Below, in pieces: positions 27,101-34,904 of a stretch of DNA of 48,206 nt. Numbering within the stretch: the stretch's first letter is position 1; every line of letters begins with the position of its first letter. A program made the translations under genes and the position numbers. This stretch comes from Nonomuraea aridisoli (GTDB lineage: Bacteria; Actinomycetota; Actinomycetes; Streptosporangiales; Streptosporangiaceae). The notes under the pieces are model-generated. The model had not been told where the DNA came from. It saw only the letters and a list, made by a program, of their open reading frames with translations, and made no database searches. The stretch covers positions 1 through 48,206 of the forward strand of contig NZ_POUD01000033.1 in NCBI RefSeq assembly GCF_003236395.1, given 5' to 3'.

Positions 27101-28995
27101 CCATGCGGGCCCTCGACCTGGTTCAGGATGAGAAGTCGGTGTCGCATGCGCTTAGCCGACTACTGCTAGTCTCCGGCAGGCTCGCGCTGCGACTGCTTCG
27201 GGAGACCTCGCTGTCCGTCGAGGCGGTCAGTCTGGCCGCTGTCATGGCGCATCTCGAGCTACGCGGGCAGCTCGACGGCCGAATCGTGGTGCCGATCGAC
27301 GCGCATCCAGAGATTTTCGGCGTGCGGTCCGGGAATGAGGACGAACCGGCTCGGCGATGTGACCTGCTGCTCGTCAGTATCACCCAGCGTTCGTTGCGTA
27401 TCGAGTGCATCGAGGTGAAGGGACGGCGTGCGGCACAGCTGCCGGAGGCCTTGGCCGACGACATCGTCGACCAGCTTGAGAACACCGAAAGGGTGCTGCA
27501 ACGCCAGTTCTTCGCCGTCGACCCGCCGCGGCTGGACGGCGCCCTGCAACGTTCTCGGCTGGCCGGGCTGCTCCACTACTACGCGGAACGGTCCGCCCGC
27601 CATGGCCTCATCGAAGCTGGTCGGCTCACCGAGCTACACCGCAACATCGACCGGATCGAGGAATCTGCCGAGCCCGCTGAGATCGGCAAGACCGGCTATG
27701 TCATCAGTCCCGGCGGCGCCGCCGGTTTCCCCGCGAAGCACCGAGACGTGTCGATCAAGGTTCTGACTGCGGGTGACCTCGGCAAAGCCGGCTTCACCAC
27801 GGTCGGTAGTGCGGCCACTCCGCCAAGCCCGCGAACATCTCCTGAGTCGTCCCAGAACACCGAATCATCACCGGCGGCCGTCGGGGAAGCCGTCGCGGAA
27901 GAGTCAGCGAGCGATGCGTTCTCTCAGGCACCCGACGGCGACAGCGCGCCTGTCATCTTCGAAGACGCCGAGCAAGACGAACCTGCTGAGTCCTGGCCGT
28001 CCACGGTCGAGGTAGTGCTGGGCAAGGATGCTGGGGGCGCACCGGTCATCTGGAACATCAGCACGAAGGGAAGCCCACACGCCTTCGTCTTGGGCATACC
28101 AGGTCAGGGCAAGTCGGTGACCACCCGAAGGATCATTAGCGAGTTTGCCGGTCAGGGACTGCCTTCGTTGATCGTGGACTTCCACGGCGACATGGCGGCG
28201 GCCCCTCCACCGGGAGCCCAGGTCATCGACGCGGCGGAGGGATTGCCGTTCAGCCCCTTTGAACTGCCGTCGGTGGAGACACGCTCGCGCGCTGAGACCG
28301 CGTGGGAGGTCGCCGAGATCATCGGTTATGTCTGTGGTCTGGGCGAGATCCAGCGCAGTCATGTCTACGACGGGCTACGGAGTGCCTACGAGATCGCCGG
28401 GGGCGTCCCCAGCATGCAGCAGTTCGCTGCCGCCGTGGAACAAGCGGAACAGGTGGCCCGTGGCCGGAACGCCCGAGACCGCATCCGGCCCCTGACTGAC
28501 TTCGGCTTGTTCTTGGACGAACCTTCGGACACCTTCCTGGCCTCCTGGAACAGCGGAGCGGTCGTCGACCTGAGTCGGCTCAACCTGGAGACCGTCCAGC
28601 TCGCGGCCGGGGCCTTCCTGCTTCGGAAGATCTACCGGGAGATGTTCCGCTGGGGACAGGCGGACGTTCTGCGACTGGCCGTCATCCTGGACGAGGCCCA
28701 CCGGCTGGCAAAGGATGTCACCCTGCCGAAGTTGATGAAGGAAGGGCGCAAATACGGCGTCCCCGTGGTGGTCGCCAGCCAGGGAACAGCGGACTTCCAC
28801 CGGGACGTTCTCGGTAATGCTGGAACTAAGATCATCTTTCGAACGAACTATCCGGAATCCAAGACCACAGCCGGCTTCTTGCGAGGTCGGGAAGGGCAGG
28901 ATCTGAGCCAGCAGATCGAGCAGCTCGGAGTCGGCAGCGCGTACGTGTCAACCCCAGATCATGTGCGGGCCCGCAAGGTGTACATGCACCGGTGA
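24145..28995 (+). CDS. Large PD-(D/E)XK nuclease - HerA ATPase fusion (MAD8/DptH-like)
   Basis: A 1616-residue protein closing the operon. Residues ~1-1000 hold no clear family motif; a part near 290-430 looks beta-rich ('LYCDVAPDQPGKVTVKW'). At ~1030-1130 there is a PD-(D/E)XK nuclease core: D1073 in 'CDLLLVS', E1090 and K1092 in 'ECIEVKGRR'. An acidic Ser/Pro/Glu linker (~1225-1290) follows. The C-terminal third is a HerA/FtsK-type motor: Walker A 1317-GIPGQGKS-1324, 'SLIVDFHGDM', Walker B 'VILDEAH' with D1516/E1517, and the HerA-like end 'FRTNYPESKTTAGFL'. The build suggests a translocase that pumps DNA and cuts it. The start is GTG in a GTGA overlap with the previous stop. Similar size and order to DptH and MAD8; not verified. 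Confidence 0.85.
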   Translation: MNAELPRTLIDRIADHLGSRLAQRQPGHCVRVDDLSTVDAHAVADEVERHRIECQVHVLAHREPQHPLEIGADRAIELRNRKGRPLLLLVPAGAGHAASSLDNSFEPLPLITLLTTVTETLEKELSATAVAALVNEVKRVLGRTRQVETWARFLGAVAADPNVDTVGRELWQVGLVPDLGNDGTQARLRRNAKAVAAIARPTRPTARVVDRLAEGEVKAGSFRQELLAFLERQPAGMLANPVTWGREIKEHHAGRLTFEQWPLTEVQQAGLEKIKVTPFRRDDGKVDPQCKLRLSDDDGQLYCDVAPDQPGKVTVKWATEPSKTTSVASWRVEMLPPSDLRTADTPPVATTKVKGDKRRATLRVDLGEDDLATGTLFVIRVRAQDADGNDLDLHDEKAAAESDQFEVRLHEHMPPSVPRAAGAASLPEAVLTIAIDSGGDLTEGTPAWDAARQVFDLRVGSRRAQIKASRVIVELQRRMLKSPDVFAFDVHSPLGEPIDPAEAEQSLLEIPQTLADRRRKLLATLEARTPRDVVEMLSWDDELRDQVRSYVQSYRRMLDNAAPQTRSALLAMDTLAVRVGTATDEVRGLVLLPTHPLRLAWAAAHDQLLREWAGEVAQEGKRRSHRAGRVDQAMVSRLSPSNMPFVMVDRDGKALVYTEELTHGTALYLPPDVKEPQSASDVICGAIEIARDNVDLSVSAQALGDRIRSYRDAHPGTGTLRIMAVNPGSGSVLRRALQPLVLPDEAPEQDGPPPHDPQRLELIAYSDRLSYTDPVADLRELQRSVASGEIRRTATHLVPSMGLSARDLGRLAEDREGHHLALVQDMARGQVTDPAAEAGPWTTTFQDLLTPLRSERAPDGSATWFVTPALKPRGVGRLEADIVGAHRAHQAVVAAHLGLKAAVPALAIQLDPQDLRRLRAAHNRADWVVTLDRGIGPELFEEVTTDEPDDSRYLLDYTPDFLEGLGKKLTVTTAHHSEVRRILGEAMRALDLVQDEKSVSHALSRLLLVSGRLALRLLRETSLSVEAVSLAAVMAHLELRGQLDGRIVVPIDAHPEIFGVRSGNEDEPARRCDLLLVSITQRSLRIECIEVKGRRAAQLPEALADDIVDQLENTERVLQRQFFAVDPPRLDGALQRSRLAGLLHYYAERSARHGLIEAGRLTELHRNIDRIEESAEPAEIGKTGYVISPGGAAGFPAKHRDVSIKVLTAGDLGKAGFTTVGSAATPPSPRTSPESSQNTESSPAAVGEAVAEESASDAFSQAPDGDSAPVIFEDAEQDEPAESWPSTVEVVLGKDAGGAPVIWNISTKGSPHAFVLGIPGQGKSVTTRRIISEFAGQGLPSLIVDFHGDMAAAPPPGAQVIDAAEGLPFSPFELPSVETRSRAETAWEVAEIIGYVCGLGEIQRSHVYDGLRSAYEIAGGVPSMQQFAAAVEQAEQVARGRNARDRIRPLTDFGLFLDEPSDTFLASWNSGAVVDLSRLNLETVQLAAGAFLLRKIYREMFRWGQADVLRLAVILDEAHRLAKDVTLPKLMKEGRKYGVPVVVASQGTADFHRDVLGNAGTKIIFRTNYPESKTTAGFLRGREGQDLSQQIEQLGVGSAYVSTPDHVRARKVYMHR

Positions 28996-29230
28996 CAGAG
29001 GCCCGCTGCCACCGCCGCATCCGCCCCACCTCGACTCGGACATTTCAGGCGGTGTCAGTGGTGGATTCGCCACGGCGAGCTCATCACATGCCGCTCGCAA
29101 TACAGCTTCATCCGGCCGCCGTCACGACCTCTACGCGTTCGACCTGATTAGTTCCTTACACACGCCGAGTCGCGCCCTGCGTGGGGGAGTACCGCCCGAA
29201 TGCCGCCACATTCGGTGGCATCCTGATCAC

Positions 29231-30952
29231 GTGAGTAAGCGACGACGTGCTTTGAAGGCGCACAGGGCTCGGCTGGCTCTGGACAACCAAGCCCTGGAGT
29301 TTGCCGCACTGGCGGAACGCGAGTGGCCGCGAACCGGAACTACCTGGAGGCAGCACAGCCTCAAAGCCGCGCTCGCAACGCACCCGCCTGTGGAACAGGA
29401 GTTGGATCCGCAGACAGCTGGAGAATATTTCACCGCACTACGTCGGACGACTGAGGCCGCCATCCGCGATCTGACCCAGTCCTATCCGTCGGTTCAATGG
29501 CTGTGGTACCTGCGCCGTTTGCCCGATCTCTTTGACGACAGTCTCTCCACCACCGGCCCCTACGACCGAGCCCTGATGGATCTGATGGCCGCCACCAGCA
29601 ACAAGGCCTGCCCCCAGCTACCTCTCCAGGACGGACAGATCAGTTTCCCCGTCACCGACGGAATCATGCGACGAGTTCTTCGCCTGTCCGCAATGACAAT
29701 CACCCTGAGTGACATCCACTCGCGTCTGCGCCGAGCCAGCAAGGGTGTCGCCTTCAGCCCGCAGCCCGAAGACCTTCCTGTCGACGTGGCCAACGCGCCT
29801 GTCCATGACGCGATCAAACTCTACGACCAGCGTGTTTGCGCTAATCCGACCGGCCTGACCAGCCCAGGTACTCGCATGCTGTCCCCTGAATGGCGTGACG
29901 GAGATCCTTTGCCGATCTTCCTCGTCAGCCCCCTACCATCCTGGGACATGCTACCGACTTGGCAGGGATCCCTAGATCGGGGGATTCCCATGACCACGCG
30001 TGGCCGCTTCCAACCGCATCTCGTATCCCTACGCGAGGTACGGGCTGTGCTCGCGCAGACCTCGGCGCTTAGCATTCGCTGGTGGGAGCCGGAACTACCC
30101 GCCATGATCGCGCTGCTGCAGGCCCTCAGCCACTACCTGACTCACTACACCTCCGCGGGCTGGCTAAGTCTTGTGCGATACGGATATGTGAGCCTGCGCC
30201 GGGAGGCTCTGGAGGAACTCCTCAGCCGGACCCTTCCGACGCTCCAGGCGGAATTAGCCGCCTGGTTGCCACTAGATAACTTCACGGAAGCCCAGCAAAT
30301 ACTGGAGCGCCTCGACCACATGCCCCTGCGCCTATGGCCACAGGAACCCGGTCCTGTCGTCCACTGGGCTGGACCAGACATTTTGATCGACTTCGAAGCC
30401 GCAAGCCGGCACCTGCACCGGCTATGCACCGTCGCCGGGACGACTCACGATCCGAAAGTGGCCAAGGTCCGCGCTGACCATTTTGAGCAGACCGTGCAGC
30501 ACCTCATCGACCAGACACCTTGGAAACCCTCACAAAGCGCCCCCATCAGGGGCTTTAAACCGCGTCCCCGGGGCACGAAGGTCCTCACAGACTTCGATGC
30601 AGTGGGCGAGCTAAGCGACACATTGCTGATCGTCTCGTGCAAGAGCCATCCCTACACCGCCAGTTATGACGCGGGTGACCACAAGACAGTTCGAAACGTC
30701 GCCAGCCTGGTGGAAAATGCCGTCACCAAATGGGCCGAGGTCGTTGCCACGCTCACAGGTCGCCCGGTCGGGGCCAACTACGACTTCAGTCGATACCGGA
30801 GGATTCTGGGGACGGTGTGTCTCCCACACACTCCGTACACCTCGCTGGGTCCGGCGACAGAGGTAATCGATACGAACGCCCAAGGACAGCCTCTACGCGC
30901 AGCAAATAGCTTTGAAGAGCTGGCCACGTGGCTCGGCGCTGAAAAGGGGTAA
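29231..30952 (+). CDS. Unknown protein with nuclease-like C-terminus
   Basis: A 573-residue protein not recognised by family. The first ~420 residues are helical with many Trp ('SVQWLWYLRRLPDL', 'SIRWWEPELPAMIALL'). Residues ~430-530 resemble a PD-(D/E)XK domain: 'FEQTVQHLID' helix, D454-F-D456-A, a strand 'LLIVSCKS' with K471, then a long helix. The acidic residue before the Lys is Ser469, so either the active site is altered or another residue substitutes. The open frame runs from 28961 in part over the HerA gene; the GTG at 29231 gives the first charged, protein-like start (MSKRRRALK) but has only a weak, distant GGTGG ribosome site. It follows the operon by ~235 bases on the same strand and may be an accessory. 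Confidence 0.6.
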   Translation: MSKRRRALKAHRARLALDNQALEFAALAEREWPRTGTTWRQHSLKAALATHPPVEQELDPQTAGEYFTALRRTTEAAIRDLTQSYPSVQWLWYLRRLPDLFDDSLSTTGPYDRALMDLMAATSNKACPQLPLQDGQISFPVTDGIMRRVLRLSAMTITLSDIHSRLRRASKGVAFSPQPEDLPVDVANAPVHDAIKLYDQRVCANPTGLTSPGTRMLSPEWRDGDPLPIFLVSPLPSWDMLPTWQGSLDRGIPMTTRGRFQPHLVSLREVRAVLAQTSALSIRWWEPELPAMIALLQALSHYLTHYTSAGWLSLVRYGYVSLRREALEELLSRTLPTLQAELAAWLPLDNFTEAQQILERLDHMPLRLWPQEPGPVVHWAGPDILIDFEAASRHLHRLCTVAGTTHDPKVAKVRADHFEQTVQHLIDQTPWKPSQSAPIRGFKPRPRGTKVLTDFDAVGELSDTLLIVSCKSHPYTASYDAGDHKTVRNVASLVENAVTKWAEVVATLTGRPVGANYDFSRYRRILGTVCLPHTPYTSLGPATEVIDTNAQGQPLRAANSFEELATWLGAEKG

Positions 30953-31723
30953 CCCTCCCTGTCAAAATGGATGGAGGTAGCAAACGGGCATGAAAGTCTG
31001 TGCTGAGGCGGGAAGGAGACATCCCGTCGAGCAAGCCGGATCCGGCGATCATCGACCCTTAGGGCACGCGATGCTATGAGGCGCCTTGACAACCTCATCA
31101 AAGAATCGTCACGGCCACAGCGGGTCGACATCCGCAGTAGGAGAGCGTGCGGTGTACAAGCGTGATTGATGGATCTCATTGATCGCGCAGCAATCTAGGA
31201 CTCAGAGTCAGCTCATGATCCATCCGCGGCTAAATTGAGAGCAGGTCCCGGGTTAGCGGCCCACCAGGACTTGCCGGTCGGACTTGGCGAAGCCAATATT
31301 AAAAAACTGCGTCCGGCCCACACACCTCGGCCCTTTTAGAAAATTGGGAAAGCTGCTCAGCCTTCTCCAGTAGAGCCAGTGCCTCGCCGGTGTGGTGCTT
31401 AACTGGTCGATCACAAGATTCCGGTCACGCTCGGAGGTCTCCAGGTCGGTGGTTGGGCTCGCGGCCCGCCCTACCACCACCTCATATGCCTTGAGACGCT
31501 CTCGATTTCGACTGAATAGTCGAAAGGTATTGAGCCATCGTCTGCGGTAACACGTTCGTGATCGTCCACGATGTCCCAGGTGAGTACTAGTTGAGCCCTG
31601 GGTGGCGCGTGTCGTCGTTCGTGGGTACAGCGATGCCCTATCTACGGTTTGCGCTGTTGGCTCGTTGGCTCATGGGCTTCTACCTAACGTGAGGGTCAGT
31701 CTTCGAGTGTTGAGGGGGTCTGG
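30953..31723. other. Long intergenic region, no supported gene
   Basis: About 770 bases. Short frames on both strands lack ribosome sites and motifs; stops are frequent. The stretch 31280-31345 is clearly AT-richer than its surroundings. GAGGGGG near the right end is the ribosome site of the next gene. It could hold decayed genes, but none is recognisable. Confidence 0.4.
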
Positions 31724-32140
31724 GTGGATCCGATCGTTTTGGCAGCGGGCACCGCGCTGGTGACGGCCATGGCTACCGATGCCTGGCAGTCGGCTCGTGA
31801 CGGCGCGGTTGCGCTGTGGCGCAAGGTCCGCCCCGAGCAGGCCGAGGTCGTCGAGGCGGAGCTGATTGAGGCACGCGAACAAGTGCTCGAGGCCCGCCGT
31901 GACGGCGATGTCGATACTGAACAGGCTCTGGCTGGGGTGTGGCAGGTCCGGCTGCAGCAGTTGCTGCGTGCCGATCCGTCCCTGGCGGGTGAGATCCAGC
32001 GGGTGCTGGATGAGGTGCTCACCCCGGCGCTGCAACCGGCCGACCAGGAACGGATCGGCTCGCTGGTGATGAAAGCCAAGGCAAGCGGACGCGGCCGCGT
32101 CTACCAAGCCGGCCGTGATCAGACCATCCAAGAGCGGTGA
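31724..32140 (+). CDS. Small helical protein ending in a 'YQAGRD' motif
   Basis: A 138-residue protein. A hydrophobic start 'DPIVLAAGTALVTAMATDAW' is followed by a Glu/Arg-rich helical middle and a C-terminal motif, 'ASGRGRVYQAGRDQTI' (residues ~120-135). The GTG start at 31724 has GAGGGGG 5-6 bases ahead. The C-terminal motif is like the short Q-A-G sequences found beside actinobacterial STAND/NLR-type proteins. The downstream P-loop protein (32853) has a related sequence at residues 22-43. This suggests that the two interact through it. Past the stop the same frame stays open and shows a second copy of the motif (see 32141-32278). Function unknown; a membrane-linked adaptor or effector is a guess. 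Confidence 0.6.
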   Translation: MDPIVLAAGTALVTAMATDAWQSARDGAVALWRKVRPEQAEVVEAELIEAREQVLEARRDGDVDTEQALAGVWQVRLQQLLRADPSLAGEIQRVLDEVLTPALQPADQERIGSLVMKAKASGRGRVYQAGRDQTIQER

Positions 32141-32278
32141 TCCCCGCACGTCGAGGAAGGGTCCGGCCTCCGAGCACGGGCTATGTATCAGGCCGGGCGC
32201 GAACTGACCTCCAATAAAACGGTGGCCAGGGACGTGGCACCGCAGAACAGGTGGATGCTCCCCATCCGGGAACGGTGA
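32141..32278 (+). pseudogene. In-frame extension with a second 'YQAGR' motif
   Basis: Directly after the TGA at 32138-32140, the same reading frame is open to a stop at 32276-32278. It encodes 'LRARAMYQAGRELTSNKT', a close copy of the motif at the end of the preceding protein. Either the gene was longer and an early stop arose, or the motif was duplicated at DNA level. It has no start codon or ribosome site of its own. Confidence 0.45.
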
Positions 32279-32852
32279 ACCCTCCCTAATCCGGATGGGT
32301 TGCTAGAGAGGCGCTAGGAGCTGCCCGGCGTGGAGGCGGGGGTGGGGCGATGAGGCTGCGGTGCACGCGCTGGCCGGGGCCTGGTCTACGTTGGCCGCAC
32401 ACTGGGCTCGCGTGCGGGCCAGAGAGGGTAACTCGGTGTAGCTGATCATCGGCAACACCTGGATCACCGCGCTGGCCAGGAGGGCCGACGTGCCGGCGTC
32501 AGAGGGGGCCGCGGTGGCATCGCTTGCTAAGTAGCGAGATTAGATGACCATGAAGGTTGAAACCCGGGCGTACCAACCGGTCCATGGGCCGATTCTCGTT
32601 GAGCAATCTGGAGCTAATCTTCGACACGCGGATATTGGTTCCTCCCCGTTTGAGGAGTAAGGCCTAACTGTTCCGCCATCTCCCATGCTCGTATTGTCTT
32701 GCTGGGTGTCATGAGCGACGCGGTGGAGCCCCTCTTGCTGCGTAGGCACGTGTATAGATGACTAGGTACATATGCTTCTGCTGTACCCACCTGCGGCTCG
32801 ATCACCTGGATAACGGCCACGTTGGCGTCTGACGACCGGTACCGGGAGTGAC
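32279..32852. other. Intergenic with possible gene relic
   Basis: About 570 bases before the P-loop gene. Frame from 32346 to 32534 reads 'DEAAVHALAGAWSTLAAHWARVRA', a stop (TAG), then 'LIIGNTWITALARRADVPA', protein-like but unassigned and broken. The rest shows no motif. GGGAG just left of 32853 is the ribosome site of the next gene. Confidence 0.35.
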
Positions 32853-34901
32853 GTGATCGACAACAGCCACCTAGGGGACGGTTTGGCGCAGAATGATGAA
32901 GGGCGGCGCGTTGACATGCGCGCCGAAGCGAGCGACGATGCCAAGATCTTCCAAGCGTTTGGCTCCATCTACTTCGGCGAAACCGTGCCAGTGGAAGATA
33001 TTCCCCAGGAGGAACAAGCGACCCTGCGCAGGGCATGGGTGCCGGTGGGCACGGTGTCCCCCCTGATTGAACGGCTCAGATCGGGCGGCCTGGCAGTGAT
33101 CGGTGGTGCCCCAAGAATGGGCAAGCGGTCCGCTGCCATTCGTGCGCTCATCGAGTATTCGGACGAAAGAACATCTGCCAAGGCAAAGCCTCTGAAGCTG
33201 AAGCAGGTCACCCCGGACTGGGAGAGAGAGACCCCGCAAGTGAGCAGGCTCCCCACGGAGGCGAATCACGGCTACCTCCTTGACGTCAGTGCTGAGATCT
33301 CCAAATGGTCTAACCCTTTGGAAACAGCCTCTGCCTTGGTAGCGCGAGCCGCGCGTCTACGCGAGGAGGGGTCCTGTCTCATTCTGATCTCCAACCAGTC
33401 TGGTTGGCCGCACGGTACCGGGACAGTGACGGCACCGTACGTGACGGCATTGGAACGGCCGGACCCCCGTGAGATAGCCACGGCTCACCTAGAGACGGTC
33501 CACAATCGGCCCGCTCGCGTAGCCTGGCTGCGGCTCGCGCACGACGGAGTGCCGCCTGGCTTGTGTGCTCACTTGATCACCGAGGACACTGCACCGGCCG
33601 ATGCTGCCTATCTCGCTACGCTTCTGGCCGGCGTTACGGACGACCAAGATGGCATCAAAGCTGCGATCGACGCATTCCAACAATGGGACGCTCACCTGAC
33701 CAAAGTCTTCGGAGGCGAGGACGACAGGAGTGTTGACGACCGTGCCCTATTGATCGCTGCGGCGCTTCTCGGTGACGCGCCGGCGCTGCGCATCCAGTCC
33801 GTGGCTCGCGATCTCGTGGGCATGCCGGCGGCCAGCGACAACAGCAACAACTATGTTCGCCGCGTTCTGGCAGCGGAAGAGCTGAAAGCCCGATTCGAGG
33901 GTATCGGCGCAACCCTGAAGGGGCAGAACGCCTCTCTAACGGGCAAGCCGGGGCTCGGCAATGCCACGATTGAGCGAGTCTGGACGCAGCGCCCCGATCT
34001 CCGCCAACCCTTACTAGAGTGGATCACCAGGATTACTGCGCCCAAGGCCGAAGCCGAAGAACATCTGCAGCACATCGGCAGGATGCTGGTACGTCTCGCC
34101 GCCGCTCACACAGATGTGCGGCTGCTGCGGCTCGTTCAGAAATGGGTGGAGGCCGAAGGCTCGGCGACTGACCGCCGCCCGCTGGTGGCCACGATTTTGA
34201 ACGAGGCTGCCCAGGACCCCACTCTCGGGCCGGTAGTACGGGACGAGTTGCTGAATTGGGCTCAGTCATCGTCGCTCAACCTCGCGACCACCGTGGCTCT
34301 GGTGTGCCAGATGACCTTCGCCGAACACTACCCTCGGCAGGCGCTGGTACGGCTGCAATGGATTCTTCGGCGTCCTCAAGACGATGAAGCCGTGACGGCG
34401 GCGGAGGAGGCCGTCAGACGCATGGCGGCCCGCCCCTCCCCGCTAGTCAAGGACGTCTGGCCGGCCGTAACCAGATGGGCCGTCAAGGATGGGATGCTGT
34501 CGGGCCGACGCGCGTTTCTCGCCATGGTGGACCCAAGGCCCTCATACTCACATTTAAAGGAGTTGCTAGCCGTCGCCGATGACAAACCTGAAGTCAGAGG
34601 AATGCTCCTGGATGCTTGGCGGGCCACGCTGGCCGACGAGATGGTTGATGGGGAGGCCCGAGCGGTGCTTACGGCCTGGGCATACGGCATCGCCACTGGA
34701 ACCTTGCCCGAATCAACGACGCTGGAACTGCTTCATCAGATCGTCCAACACCATTTAACCGCCAGCCCTGTCTCCGCGCTGCTGTACGACACCAACGTCC
34801 TCGAGCCGGAGCCTCATCCCGGCGGGCTCGCTCACGTGCGCCGCTTGCTCTGGCAACGCGTTCACACCACCGGCCCTTCACCCACCCGCGCAGAATGCTA
34901 G
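32853..34901 (+). CDS. P-loop NTPase-like protein with N-terminal QA-type motif (STAND-like)
   Basis: A 682-residue protein. Residues 22-43 ('MRAEASDDAKIFQAFGSIY' and on) align with the 'ASGRGRVYQAGRDQ' motif of the small protein upstream. A P-loop follows at 84-GGAPRMGKRS-93 (K91). A segment 'GSCLILISNQSG' near residues 170-180 could be its Walker B strand but lacks the usual acids. The C-terminal half is made of helical pairs, as in HEAT/TPR-type scaffolds. This layout (short docking motif, NTPase, helical repeats) is that of STAND/NLR-like sensors, though the NTPase is degenerate enough that this is inference. The GTG start has GGGAG 4-5 bases ahead. The next gene begins 3 bases after its stop. 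Confidence 0.7.
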   Translation: MIDNSHLGDGLAQNDEGRRVDMRAEASDDAKIFQAFGSIYFGETVPVEDIPQEEQATLRRAWVPVGTVSPLIERLRSGGLAVIGGAPRMGKRSAAIRALIEYSDERTSAKAKPLKLKQVTPDWERETPQVSRLPTEANHGYLLDVSAEISKWSNPLETASALVARAARLREEGSCLILISNQSGWPHGTGTVTAPYVTALERPDPREIATAHLETVHNRPARVAWLRLAHDGVPPGLCAHLITEDTAPADAAYLATLLAGVTDDQDGIKAAIDAFQQWDAHLTKVFGGEDDRSVDDRALLIAAALLGDAPALRIQSVARDLVGMPAASDNSNNYVRRVLAAEELKARFEGIGATLKGQNASLTGKPGLGNATIERVWTQRPDLRQPLLEWITRITAPKAEAEEHLQHIGRMLVRLAAAHTDVRLLRLVQKWVEAEGSATDRRPLVATILNEAAQDPTLGPVVRDELLNWAQSSSLNLATTVALVCQMTFAEHYPRQALVRLQWILRRPQDDEAVTAAEEAVRRMAARPSPLVKDVWPAVTRWAVKDGMLSGRRAFLAMVDPRPSYSHLKELLAVADDKPEVRGMLLDAWRATLADEMVDGEARAVLTAWAYGIATGTLPESTTLELLHQIVQHHLTASPVSALLYDTNVLEPEPHPGGLAHVRRLLWQRVHTTGPSPTRAEC

Positions 34902-34904
34902 CCG

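Noticed and set aside
17089..28995. Assignment as complete BREX type 2 (Pgl)
   Set aside because: No PglX methyltransferase, PglZ phosphatase or BrxC/PglY gene is present; only the kinase architecture is similar.
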